In this document: positions 1-5,921 of the stretch, one piece after another
Position numbering within the stretch: the stretch's first letter is position 1
How the letters are laid out: the number at the start of each line of letters is the position of its first letter
From: Nitrospinota bacterium
Lineage (GTDB): Bacteria > Nitrospinota > Nitrospinia > Nitrospinales > VA-1
Length of the DNA: 7,815 nt
Direction of reading: 5' to 3'
NCBI GenBank assembly: GCA_022567815.1
Contig: JADFGI010000139.1
Location: forward strand, 1-7,815
The notes under the pieces: generated by a model
The model's database searches: none
What the model was told of the DNA's origin: nothing
The model's input: only the letters and a program-made list of their open reading frames with translations
Position numbers and translations under genes: made by a program

Positions 1-18
1 AATAACTTTCTTTGCTAA

Positions 19-177
19 CTACCAGGTTGCTGAAAAAGTCTCAAACACGAGGGTTTCCACTGTTGTCATGCTGAGCCTGTCGAAGTATGACCTTGATAAT
101 AAGGGCTGTTTTCACACTTCGACAGGCTCAGTGTGACAGTTGCGGGTAGAAAAAATAGTTTTTCAGCACCCTGCTAA
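19..177. repeat. MITE-like palindromic element
   Basis: This is a non-coding element of about 155 bases with nested inverted repeats. The outer arms, 23-37 and 159-173, are complementary at 14 of 15 positions and carry TGCTGAAAAA / TTTTTCAGCA. The inner arms, 64-90 and 112-138, match at 24 of 27 and contain the core CTTCGACAGGCTCAG, which I know as a dispersed palindromic repeat in many bacterial genomes. TGCTAA occurs at 13-18 and again at 172-177 and could be a target-site duplication, although the right copy overlaps the arm by two bases. No transposase is encoded. The best reading is a small non-autonomous mobile element or REP-like sequence; the mobility is inferred. Confidence 0.7.
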
Positions 178-184
178 GGTTCTC

Positions 185-286
185 GAGCGTAGCCTACCCC
201 TTGTATGTTTTCAAAGAAGTATTTTTAGGGCCTCGCGTAGCGTCAGGCCCCCTGCGTAGCAGGCTTCTCGTCCCCGCGTGGCGGGG
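185..286. repeat. Hairpin repeat cluster, copy A of a composite repeat
   Basis: A composite repeat occupies 185-250 and recurs at 6357-6408. Both copies share GAGCGTAGC, then TACCCCTTGTATGTTTTC, then a perfect 24-base block (227-250 here). This copy has 13 extra bases at 214-226. The 24-base block folds as GGGCCT/AGGCCC around an inner CGC-GTA-GCG. Two more hairpins follow: CCTGC-GTA-GCAGG (251-263) and CCCCGC-GTG-GCGGGG (272-286). The last ends 4 bases before the ridA Shine-Dalgarno sequence (291-296), so these hairpins probably sit in the ridA leader. I see no convincing promoter in this stretch. Confidence 0.8.
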
Positions 287-300
287 TAGAAAAGGACATC

Positions 301-684
301 ATGCAGAAAAAAGTTATCAAGACCGACCAGGCGCCAGCGGCTATCGGCCCTTACGAGCAGGGAATCGAGGTCGGCGGATTTCTATTCACTTCCGGGCAAA
401 TCGCTCTCGACCCGGCGACAGGAAATTTTCTTGAGGGCAATATCGAAGAAGAAACCGAACTTGTCATCAAAAATATTGAAGCCATTTTAACAGCTGCGGG
501 GCTGACGCTGAAGGATGTCATCAAGACCACGGTTTATCTGACCGACCTGGGCCATTTCGGGCGCGTGAATCAAGTGTATGAAAATTTTTTTGGCGAGAGC
601 AAACCCGCGCGTGCCTGCGTCCAGGTAGCCGCGCTTCCCAAGGGGGCTCAAATTGAAATAGACGCAATTGCGGTTTCCCGGTAA
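301..684 (+). CDS. ridA: RidA family 2-iminobutanoate/2-iminopropanoate deaminase
   Basis: This 127-residue protein is a full-length RidA/YjgF/UK114 member. The family hydrolyses reactive enamines and imines released by PLP enzymes such as threonine dehydratase, protecting other PLP enzymes in the cytosol; it is normally a homotrimer with active sites between subunits. Expected active-site residues are present: Tyr18, Arg104 and Cys106 (in PARACVQVAALPKG) and Glu119 (in QIEIDA), matching Tyr17, Arg105, Cys107 and Glu120 of E. coli RidA. GPYEQGIEVGGFLFTSGQI near the N-terminus is also typical. The ATG at 301 is preceded by AAAGGA (291-296), 4 bases away. The dihaem gene starts 24 bases downstream, so the two may be co-transcribed, although no functional link is obvious. 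Confidence 0.95.
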   Translation: MQKKVIKTDQAPAAIGPYEQGIEVGGFLFTSGQIALDPATGNFLEGNIEEETELVIKNIEAILTAAGLTLKDVIKTTVYLTDLGHFGRVNQVYENFFGESKPARACVQVAALPKGAQIEIDAIAVSR

Positions 685-708
685 ATACTGAAAGGAATAT
701 CTGATTTT

Positions 709-963
709 ATGGCAAAAAAAAGTACCGGGCAACGAAATTTTTTCCGCTTCATGACTCTGATAGGTGTGGTGGTGATCGGCGGATTAGGCTACAGTTTCCT
801 GGGGGCCGCGCCCAATTTGAGCAATTCGAAATTTCACATAAACACCTCCTCCGTAGAAACATGCCTGAAATGCCACGTTCAAGGGGAAATGGATGCACCT
901 ATCATGCCGCATCGCGCAATGGGATCCTGTACCTTCTGTCACCGTCCATTGGACAAAGCCTGA
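709..963 (+). CDS. Small membrane-anchored dihaem c-type cytochrome
   Basis: This 84-residue protein has a basic N-terminus, one hydrophobic segment (about residues 11-32) that could be a signal anchor or a cleaved signal peptide, and a short periplasmic part with two haem motifs: CLKCH (52-56) and CTFCH (74-78). His43 and His68 are candidate distal ligands. The PIMPHRAMGSCTFCH stretch (64-78) has the P-PH-spacer-CXXCH layout seen in NapB and in magnetochrome domains, so an electron-transfer role is likely; the partner is unknown. It could also be a small subunit of a larger oxidoreductase, but no catalytic subunit is in the window. AAAGGA at 691-696 lies 12 bases before the ATG, rather far for a strong ribosome binding site. 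Convergent ugd follows. Confidence 0.8.
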   Translation: MAKKSTGQRNFFRFMTLIGVVVIGGLGYSFLGAAPNLSNSKFHINTSSVETCLKCHVQGEMDAPIMPHRAMGSCTFCHRPLDKA

Positions 964-1007
964 CAAATGACTCCTGCCTTAAAGATGAGAGTTTTGCATA
1001 ATTACAA

Positions 1008-1047
1008 TATCCCCTCACCCAGCTTTCTCCCCAGAGGGGCGAGGGAT
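1008..1047. repeat. Palindromic repeat between convergent genes, possible bidirectional terminator
   Basis: This GC-rich palindrome lies between the ends of the dihaem gene and ugd. CCCCTC (1011-1016) can pair with GAGGGG (1034-1039); alternatives are CCCC-AGA-GGGG (1029-1039) and an outer ATCCC/GGGAT pairing. It resembles a CCCTCACCC...GAGGGGCGAGGG repeat that I recognise from many bacterial genomes. No clean T-run follows on either strand, so factor-independent termination is only possible, not shown. The remainder of 964-1079 holds nothing else I can identify. Confidence 0.55.
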
Positions 1048-1079
1048 TTACATCTTTTCCCTGTTTTGCAAAGGTCTCC

Positions 1080-2462
1080 TCAATGATGTAGCAGAGGCGG
1101 TTTTCCTATGGGAAACACGTTGAAACCGATATCAAAAAGCTTCTGATGGTCGAGGTGGTTTCTGCCATCAAAAAGGAACGCGGGCTTTTCCATAGAATCA
1201 TATATTTTCTGGTAGTCCAATGATCGATACTCATCCCATGCCGTCATCAAGGCAATACAATGGGCGTCTTTAGCGGCTGAATAAGGATCTTCAATATATT
1301 CGATCCCCTTAAGACCATCGAGGTCTTTTTTGGCATTTTCCAGGGCATGCGGATCGGTAATACTGAGGCGGGCCTTTTCTTCACATAATTGGCGGGTCAG
1401 ATAAATTGCCGGGGTGTCCCGTGTGTCCCCCGTATCGGGTTTGAAAGCGAAGCCGAAGACCGCTATTTTCTTTCCCACCAGAGTGTTGAACATGGCACGA
1501 AGCATCCGTTTGACAAATCGGTTGACCTGGTAATCGTTGATGGTGATCACCTGTTTCCAGAAATCAGCAACCTCATTCAATTGGTAATATTCGCAGAGAT
1601 AAACCAGATTGAGAATGTCCTTACGAAAACACGAACCCCCGAAACCAATTCCGGCCTGGAGAAATTTTTCACCGATACGCGTGTCCTTTCCCACGGCAAA
1701 AGCCACTTCCCCGATATCCGCCTCAGTGGCTTCACAAATAGCAGAAATACTGTTGATGGAAGATATTCGTTGAGCCAGGAAAGCGTTGGACACCAGCTTG
1801 GAAAGTTCACTGCTCCATAAGTTGGTCGTTATCAGCTTTTCCTTTGGAACCCAGTGGGCATAAATTTTTACCAGTTCATCCCTTGCTATCCTGCCGGTTT
1901 CAGTATCCTTGGAACCGATCAATACGCGATCCGGGTATTCCATATCCGAAATAGCCGTGCCTTCCGCCATGAATTCCGGATTCGATAAAATTTCAAAATG
2001 AACGGAGTTATTACCCGAATGTAAAATCGCCTCCAGCGCTTCCGCACTTCTGACCGGGAGGGTACTTTTTTCAATAACGATTTTGTCCGACCGCGAGTTT
2101 TCCTTGATGCGCCTTGCCGTTAGCTCGACGAACTGCAAATCCGCCGCTTTACCAGCGCCTTCGCCAAAAGTTTTGGTCGGCGTGTTGACGGAAACAAAAA
2201 TGATGTCCGCCTCAGCTATTTCCTTGTCAACATCGGTAGAGAAAAATAAATTCTTGCCTCGTGATTTTTCAACGCGTTCCTTCAACCCAGGTTCAAAAAT
2301 GGGTAGATCATCTGAGTTCCAGGCGTCGATGCGTGGTTTGGAAATATCAACGATGGTGACTTTATAGTTCGGGCATTTGTTGGCGATAATGGTCATCGTG
2401 GGGCCGCCGACATAGCCTGCGCCGATACAAACGATTTTCTTGTAAAATTTTCCTTCGCTCAT
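1080..2462 (-). CDS. ugd: UDP-glucose 6-dehydrogenase, animal-type
   Basis: The 460-residue protein oxidises UDP-glucose to UDP-glucuronate in two NAD-dependent steps in the cytosol, supplying precursors for LPS, capsule or exopolysaccharide. The N-terminal Rossmann fold has GAGYVGG at 14-20. Recognisable catalytic residues are Thr134 (EKSTLPV), Glu163 (NPEF), Lys222 and Asn226 (LSKLVSNAFLAQR), Cys278 (GFGGSCF) and Asp282, each at the human UGDH position plus two. Stretches such as RGKNLFFSTD, SVNTPTKT and QRISSINSISA are close to the vertebrate enzyme, and the length is near the animal form minus its C-terminal tail; most bacterial Ugd/TuaD enzymes are more divergent. AGAGGT (complement of 2469-2474) lies 6 bases from the ATG. 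A strong terminator lies just upstream. Confidence 0.96.
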   Translation of the reverse strand: MSEGKFYKKIVCIGAGYVGGPTMTIIANKCPNYKVTIVDISKPRIDAWNSDDLPIFEPGLKERVEKSRGKNLFFSTDVDKEIAEADIIFVSVNTPTKTFGEGAGKAADLQFVELTARRIKENSRSDKIVIEKSTLPVRSAEALEAILHSGNNSVHFEILSNPEFMAEGTAISDMEYPDRVLIGSKDTETGRIARDELVKIYAHWVPKEKLITTNLWSSELSKLVSNAFLAQRISSINSISAICEATEADIGEVAFAVGKDTRIGEKFLQAGIGFGGSCFRKDILNLVYLCEYYQLNEVADFWKQVITINDYQVNRFVKRMLRAMFNTLVGKKIAVFGFAFKPDTGDTRDTPAIYLTRQLCEEKARLSITDPHALENAKKDLDGLKGIEYIEDPYSAAKDAHCIALMTAWDEYRSLDYQKIYDSMEKPAFLFDGRNHLDHQKLFDIGFNVFPIGKPPLLHH

Positions 2463-2485
2463 TTACCGACCTCTGCAGAAGTATT

Positions 2486-2531
2486 GAAAGAAAAAAAAGG
2501 AGGTCTGCTCCCTCCACAGGATCAGGCCTCC
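2486..2531 (-). terminator. Rho-independent terminator or attenuator immediately upstream of ugd
   Basis: Read on the minus strand, GGAGGCCTGATCC (2531-2519) pairs with GGAGCAGACCTCC (2511-2499) with two mismatches across 13 positions, around a 7-base loop, and is followed by eight T residues (2498-2491). It is the best intrinsic terminator in the window. It can end the transcript of the tetrahaem cytochrome gene. The T-run stops only 28 bases before the ugd ATG at 2462, leaving no room for a full ugd promoter beyond it, so ugd is either transcribed through it (attenuation) or from a promoter overlapping it. Confidence 0.75.
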
Positions 2532-2544
2532 GATATGAGTATGG

Positions 2545-2686
2545 AAAAATGATTCCCACCAGTGGGTTTCATACCCCGTAGCCAGCGTGACGCTGGACCC
2601 GAATTGCAATAACTTCTTCCGCCAGCAAACGTTATCTCGGTAAAAGGAGTTTTTGCCTTTTGCCCCTACGGCTAGTAGCTACGGCT
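2545..2686. repeat. Hairpin repeat cluster between ugd and the tetrahaem cytochrome gene
   Basis: Several short palindromes lie here: CCCAC-CA-GTGGG (2555-2566), whose block recurs with 18 of 20 matches at 5769-5787; CCAGCG-TGA-CGCTGG followed by ACCCGAA (2582-2603), related to 6297-6315 and to 5879-5902 on the other strand; AAAAGG/CCTTTT (2642-2661); and the direct pair CTACGGCT at 2666-2673 and 2679-2686 flanking GCTAGTAGC. None overlaps a credible gene. With the adjoining terminator and stop-codon hairpin, they account for most of the 277-base spacer 2463-2739. Confidence 0.7.
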
Positions 2687-2711
2687 TTTAAATGAAAACC
2701 TTTGTCGGATA

Positions 2712-2740
2712 CCCCGTCTGCTTGCAGCGGGGTCGTTCAT
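2712..2740 (-). repeat. Stop-codon-proximal hairpin repeat after the cytochrome gene
   Basis: Starting right after the cytochrome stop codon on the minus strand is TGAACGACCCCGC, then a hairpin: CCCCG/CGGGG enclosing CTGC-AA-GCAG with one bulged base (2732-2712). A clearly related sequence, with GCCGC-AA-GCGGC in place of the inner stem, starts at the ftsB stop codon (5924-5902). It may act as a 3' end stabiliser or weak terminator, though no long T-run follows. Function is inferred; the repeat relationship is visible. Confidence 0.65.
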
Positions 2741-3570
2741 TATTTTTTATAATTAAAACTCTTGGTCTTTTTATTGTAAGGCATGGATTTCGATTTGAAC
2801 AAAAGTTTGCCTTTTCTTATGGCGAAATCCTCAATCAACAGAGGCGTCTTTTCAGAAACAGATACCTCCTTTATACGGTCTTTTAATTTTTCAAGTTTCT
2901 GGTCTTCATTATCCGCATTCCAGTACTTGTCTTTGTCATGAACCTTCAATTTACGTTCTTCAAAGTTGAACTTGTACTTATCATGTACATCGGGCTGAAA
3001 TGGGGTTTTTGGGTGGGTGTGACAGCGCGTACAGACGTTGGCGTAATCCCATCTTTGCCCGTATTTTTCCGTTTCGGCTTTTTTGAAGTCCCCCTTGCTG
3101 TTTTTCATAACGATGCGGAATTGAGAACCTCCGGCAACGGAATGACACATTTCACAGCCCACCTGCTCCAGATTGGGCTCCTCAGGATCAATAGGGGTAC
3201 TGCGGTCCTTGCCTTTATGCATGGTTCCGGCGGGCTTAAATCCACCAGCCTGCCGATAACCGGTGGTATGACAGCGCAAACACAACGGCGTGGTGGTATA
3301 GTCTTTTTCAGGGTCCAGTTTGACCCGTTTTTTGGCTTTTTCCCTGACCCCAGGTTTCAGGAGATTGAACGTATTGCCATGCGGCGATTTTACCCAAGCC
3401 TGATAATAAGAATCATGGCAACTTCCATTACACTTGACAGAGCCAACGTAGGAGGGCGATTTCGGTATTTTCTTTTTCTTTTTCTTTTTTGCATCCACGT
3501 CTCCCGCCACACTGATGATCAAGGCAAACGAGAGCAAAACCAAGCTCAATAATTTAAACGTTTTCCCCAT
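2740..3570 (-). CDS. Periplasmic tetrahaem cytochrome c, cytochrome c554-like
   Basis: From the ATG at 3570 the protein has 276 residues. A signal peptide (residues 1 to about 27, ending VDA) leads into a run of seven lysines and then YVGSVKC, the usual opening of cytochrome c554/c-prime domains. Four haem sites are present: CNGSCH (47-52), CLRCH (97-101), CEMCH (139-143) and CTRCH (180-184); the first has three residues between the cysteines instead of two. His64 (SPHGN) is a likely distal ligand. The last 80 or so residues are charged, lysine-rich and haem-free. A role in periplasmic electron transfer is inferred; the redox partner is unknown. An in-frame TTG lies at 3582, but GGAGGAG (complement of 3574-3580) sits just before the ATG, deciding for 3570. 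A promoter at 3625-3653 reads into it. Confidence 0.9.
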   Translation of the reverse strand: MGKTFKLLSLVLLSFALIISVAGDVDAKKKKKKKIPKSPSYVGSVKCNGSCHDSYYQAWVKSPHGNTFNLLKPGVREKAKKRVKLDPEKDYTTTPLCLRCHTTGYRQAGGFKPAGTMHKGKDRSTPIDPEEPNLEQVGCEMCHSVAGGSQFRIVMKNSKGDFKKAETEKYGQRWDYANVCTRCHTHPKTPFQPDVHDKYKFNFEERKLKVHDKDKYWNADNEDQKLEKLKDRIKEVSVSEKTPLLIEDFAIRKGKLLFKSKSMPYNKKTKSFNYKK

Positions 3571-3624
3571 TCTCTCCTCCAATCCACGGAAACCATAATA
3601 AGTCTATTCCTCCCTAATTCTCGA

Positions 3625-3653
3625 AGAATAGTATAATTCCCATAAACGGTCAA
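3625..3653 (-). promoter_or_regulatory. Sigma70-type promoter for the tetrahaem cytochrome gene
   Basis: On the minus strand TTGACC (3653-3648) is followed after 17 bases by TATTCT (3630-3625), five of six and four of six matches to the consensus with ideal spacing. Transcription would start near 3618, giving a leader of about 47 bases before the ATG at 3570. It lies in the divergent spacer shared with queA. Confidence 0.5.
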
Positions 3654-3676
3654 CCACAAATTATGGTAAGTACTTG

Positions 3677-3812
3677 TAAACATTTATATCCTGAACACTC
3701 TATGAGCCAGTCACAATCCCGTTTGAACAGGTTCATTAAAAAATATACAAACCGCTGGACTAAAGTTAAAAACCTCCGCTATATAGTTGCTTCGATTTAA
3801 ACATTTATATCC
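3677..3812. repeat. 15-base direct repeat in the cytochrome-queA divergent spacer
   Basis: TAAACATTTATATCC occurs perfectly at 3677-3691 and 3798-3812, 121 bases apart. The second copy ends directly at the queA Shine-Dalgarno region (AGGAAA, 3813-3818). An 11-base part (AACATTTATAT) recurs at 5526-5536 in the HU-ftsB gap. Possible explanations are paired regulator sites or AT-rich promoter elements. No well-spaced -35/-10 pair for queA was found. Nothing else is recognisable in the 257-base spacer 3571-3827 apart from the minus-strand promoter. Confidence 0.5.
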
Positions 3813-3827
3813 AGGAAATTTTTGTCA

Positions 3828-4874
3828 ATGAAGTTGTCTGATTATGATTTTGATTTGCCGCAGGAACTGATCGCCCAAACTCCCACTGAGCACCGTGACC
3901 AATCACGGCTGATGGTGATTGACCGCACGACGTCCACCATCAGGCATGATGTGTTTGCCAATCTTTGCCGATACCTGCCCGAACATCCTCTCATGGTTTT
4001 CAATGATACGCGGGTCATTCCTGCAAAACTTCCCGGCGTCAGGAAAGATACCGGAAAATACGTGGAAATTATCCTAATCCGCGAGACGGAACCAACTGTT
4101 TGGGAGGCTCTGATGAAAGGCTTGGGCAAAATGAAGCCTGGAACGGAGTTTTCCCTTTGTGATGGAGCCGTCACCGCCATTTTGCAAGGACGCCAGGACA
4201 ACCGGGCCATTCTGAAACTTTTTTACCGGGGGAAACTCAGCTCTATTTTAGATGCGTCCGCAAGGATGCCTCTACCCCCCTATATTCGCCGAAACAGTCA
4301 CGACAAGGCTGAATTACTGGAAATGGATCGCCAGCGGTATCAAACTGTTTATTCTGCCAGAGAGGGGGCCATTGCCGCTCCTACGGCGGGACTCCATTTC
4401 ACTCCGGAGCTGATGGATGAAATCGGATCGGGAAATGCCGACATGGCTTTTCTAACTTTACATGTTGGTGTGGGAACGTTTATGCCCATCCGTGTACAGG
4501 ATGTACGCAATCACAAAATGCAACGTGAAGACTTTTTGATTCAAAAAGAAACGTGGAATCAACTGGTTTCAGCGAAAAAACAAGGCCAAAAAATTCTAGC
4601 GGTGGGGACCACAACCACTCGGGTGTTGGAATCGCTCAGTTTTGATTTTCAAACTGGAAAGGATGTGTCGGGAGGGACGGAAATTTTTATTTTCCCTGGC
4701 AGGAAATTCAGCATGGTCAATCACTTGCTGACAAATTTTCACTTGCCGAAGTCCACGCTTTTTCTGCTGGTTTGCGCTTTCTCAGGCACGGACCTGATGC
4801 GCAAAGCGTATCAGGAAGCCATCCGCAACGAGTACCGGTTCTTCAGTTACGGAGATGCGATGCTGATTCTTTAG
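3828..4874 (+). CDS. queA: S-adenosylmethionine:tRNA ribosyltransferase-isomerase
   Basis: QueA transfers and isomerises the ribosyl group of SAM onto 7-aminomethyl-7-deazaguanine at tRNA position 34, giving epoxyqueuosine in the queuosine pathway. The 348-residue length is typical. Family blocks are present in order: NDTRVIPAKL (59-68), RMPLPPYIRR (146-155), YSAREGAIAAPTAGLHFT (175-192), LHVGVGTFMP (211-220), TNFHLPKSTL (302-311) and RFFSYGDAM (337-345). The ATG at 3828 has AGGAAA 9 bases upstream; an in-frame TTG two codons earlier is only 3 bases from it and is less likely. The common partner gene tgt is not next to it; HU follows on the opposite strand, 27 bases beyond the stop. Confidence 0.97.
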   Translation: MKLSDYDFDLPQELIAQTPTEHRDQSRLMVIDRTTSTIRHDVFANLCRYLPEHPLMVFNDTRVIPAKLPGVRKDTGKYVEIILIRETEPTVWEALMKGLGKMKPGTEFSLCDGAVTAILQGRQDNRAILKLFYRGKLSSILDASARMPLPPYIRRNSHDKAELLEMDRQRYQTVYSAREGAIAAPTAGLHFTPELMDEIGSGNADMAFLTLHVGVGTFMPIRVQDVRNHKMQREDFLIQKETWNQLVSAKKQGQKILAVGTTTTRVLESLSFDFQTGKDVSGGTEIFIFPGRKFSMVNHLLTNFHLPKSTLFLLVCAFSGTDLMRKAYQEAIRNEYRFFSYGDAMLIL

Positions 4875-4880
4875 AACTCA

Positions 4881-4896
4881 TGAATACAAGGATTCA
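4881..4896. terminator. Weak hairpin between convergent queA and HU genes
   Basis: TGAAT (4881-4885) can pair with ATTCA (4892-4896) across a 6-base loop in the 27-base spacer where the two genes converge. The stem is short and no T-run follows, so its action as a terminator is doubtful, but it is the only palindrome available there. Confidence 0.25.
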
Positions 4897-4901
4897 GGGG
4901 T

Positions 4902-5183
4902 TTACTCGTCCTCATTTACGGCTTGTTTGAAATGCTTTCCGGATTTAAAGCGCACCACTTTGCGGGCGGAGATTTCAGCCTCTTCACCGGTTTTGGGATT
5001 TCGCCCTATCCGTTTGGTTTTGGATCTGACCTGGAAGGTTCCAAATCGGCGTAAAATTACAGGTTCGCCATGCCCCAAGGATTCCTTGATCAATTCAATG
5101 ACGGTTTCGACAGCTTCTTCAGCTTTTGTTCTGGACAAACTGGCCCTTGAAGAAACTTGATTAATAATATCTTGCTTGGTCAT
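4902..5183 (-). CDS. HU/IHF family DNA-binding protein
   Basis: The 93-residue protein is a complete histone-like bacterial DNA-bending protein, acting as a dimer on the nucleoid. N-terminal helices (MTKQDIINQVSSR through ELIKESL) are followed by the beta-arm region: RRFGTF (45-50), GRNPKTGEE (60-68) with Pro63, the residue that intercalates in the minor groove, and ARKVVRFKSGKHFK (73-86). The FGTF and GRNPKTGEE blocks occur in both HU and IHF-alpha, so the subtype cannot be fixed by eye. A strong Shine-Dalgarno AAGGAGG (complement of 5188-5194) lies 4 bases from the ATG. A 738-base spacer lies upstream, in which the nearest clear promoter element is at 5655-5663. Confidence 0.95.
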   Translation of the reverse strand: MTKQDIINQVSSRASLSRTKAEEAVETVIELIKESLGHGEPVILRRFGTFQVRSKTKRIGRNPKTGEEAEISARKVVRFKSGKHFKQAVNEDE

Positions 5184-5640
5184 GGCCCCTCCTTAAAGAC
5201 AATAAATTTGCTGTAGGTTTCAAATATTAAAAACCAAAATAATAATCTATGCCCGTTTTCTAATATCAGTGCACGTTAACTAAAGCTCTCCGCTAGAGGT
5301 GCGAACATCTGTTATCGTTTTTCCTCTACAAGGAAAGATCAGTGTCCCGAAATCCATCGGGATCATGGAAACAAAAGACCATTTTTTCCGCCAGCGCATT
5401 TAACTCGATTTAACCCGCTGGTGTGGTCCTAAATTCCAAAATTAGCTCTCAGGTGATTTACCCACTTTACCATTTAAATTAAAAATATCAATACCTTATT
5501 GCAATTATTCCTAAGAAGTCGCTGGAACATTTATATTTCAAGCAATTACATTAAAAAGTTTTAATGAAGTGGCGTAAAATGGGCCCAGCAATCAAACCAT
5601 TGATTATTTGGACTTTCAATAAACCATTACCAAAAATATT
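5184..5640 (-). other. AT-rich non-coding gap with stem-loops; long HU leader or possible small RNA
   Basis: No credible gene is present. Stem-loops visible include TTTCC/GGAAA (5320-5336), TCCCGA/TCGGGA (5345-5362), and a two-layer hairpin with GACCA/TGGTC outside (5377-5381, 5424-5428) and CCAGCG/CGCTGG inside (5391-5396, 5416-5421). On the minus strand GCAATCA near 5648-5642 can pair with TGATTGC near 5595-5589. A promoter element at 5655-5663 reads leftwards into this stretch. It could be a long HU 5' leader or a separate RNA. I could not match it to 6S, tmRNA, SRP or RNase P RNA. Confidence 0.35.
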
Positions 5641-5654
5641 TTATGATTGCCTCT

Positions 5655-5663
5655 ATTATAGCA
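5655..5663 (-). promoter_or_regulatory. Extended -10 promoter element reading towards HU
   Basis: On the minus strand TGC-TATAAT is a perfect extended -10 (TG-N-TATAAT). No good -35 is present 16 to 18 bases upstream, which extended -10 promoters tolerate. The start would be near 5648, about 465 bases before the HU ATG. Confidence 0.5.
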
Positions 5664-5713
5664 TAACTATTTGAAAATAAAGGACTTTTTAGATATTTTT
5701 CAATTATGGAAAA

Positions 5714-5921
5714 GGCCGGGTGAATATTCAGGCAGTTTCGAGGCGGGGTGCAGTTCGGAAGTCAGAAAACATTATTCCCACCAGTGGTCCAGCAACGCGG
5801 GGAGGAGATGCGGGACAGACGTTCGCTTTTTTCACTGGCCACAAGAACCTTCAGTTGTTAGCAGAGAAAATTGTTAACCTTCGGGTCCAACCCCGAGGCT
5901 GGCCGCTTGCGGCGGGGTCAT
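5714..5921. repeat. GC-rich repeat island downstream of ftsB
   Basis: This stretch is distinctly richer in GC than the AT-rich DNA to its left. It holds ATTCCCACCAGTGG (5774-5787), shared with 2552-2565, and two adjoining hairpins: CCAACC-CCGA-GGCTGG (5887-5902) flanked by TTCGGGTCC, and GCCGC-TT-GCGGC (5902-5913) next to the ftsB stop codon. Open plus-strand frames here (from 5671 and 5720) begin at TTG or GTG without ribosome binding sites and have low-complexity translations; I treat them as non-coding. The unexplained part, 5714-5768 and 5788-5878, may be the relic of a larger repeat. Confidence 0.55.

Noticed and set aside
2938..3552. Plus-strand 204-residue open frame
   Set aside because: It is antisense to the tetrahaem cytochrome, whose signal peptide and four haem motifs show the true strand.
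3571..3582. TTG start for the tetrahaem cytochrome
   Set aside because: The codons after the TTG are themselves the GGAGGAG ribosome binding site for the ATG at 3570.
3822..3827. TTG start for queA two codons upstream
   Set aside because: The Shine-Dalgarno AGGAAA is only 3 bases from the TTG but 9 from the ATG at 3828, and family alignment begins at MKLSDYDF.
5600..5625. GAAAGTCC on the minus strand as an RNase P RNA signature
   Set aside because: The surrounding conserved core (GAGGAAAGTCCGGGC and its partner) is absent and the region is too AT-rich.
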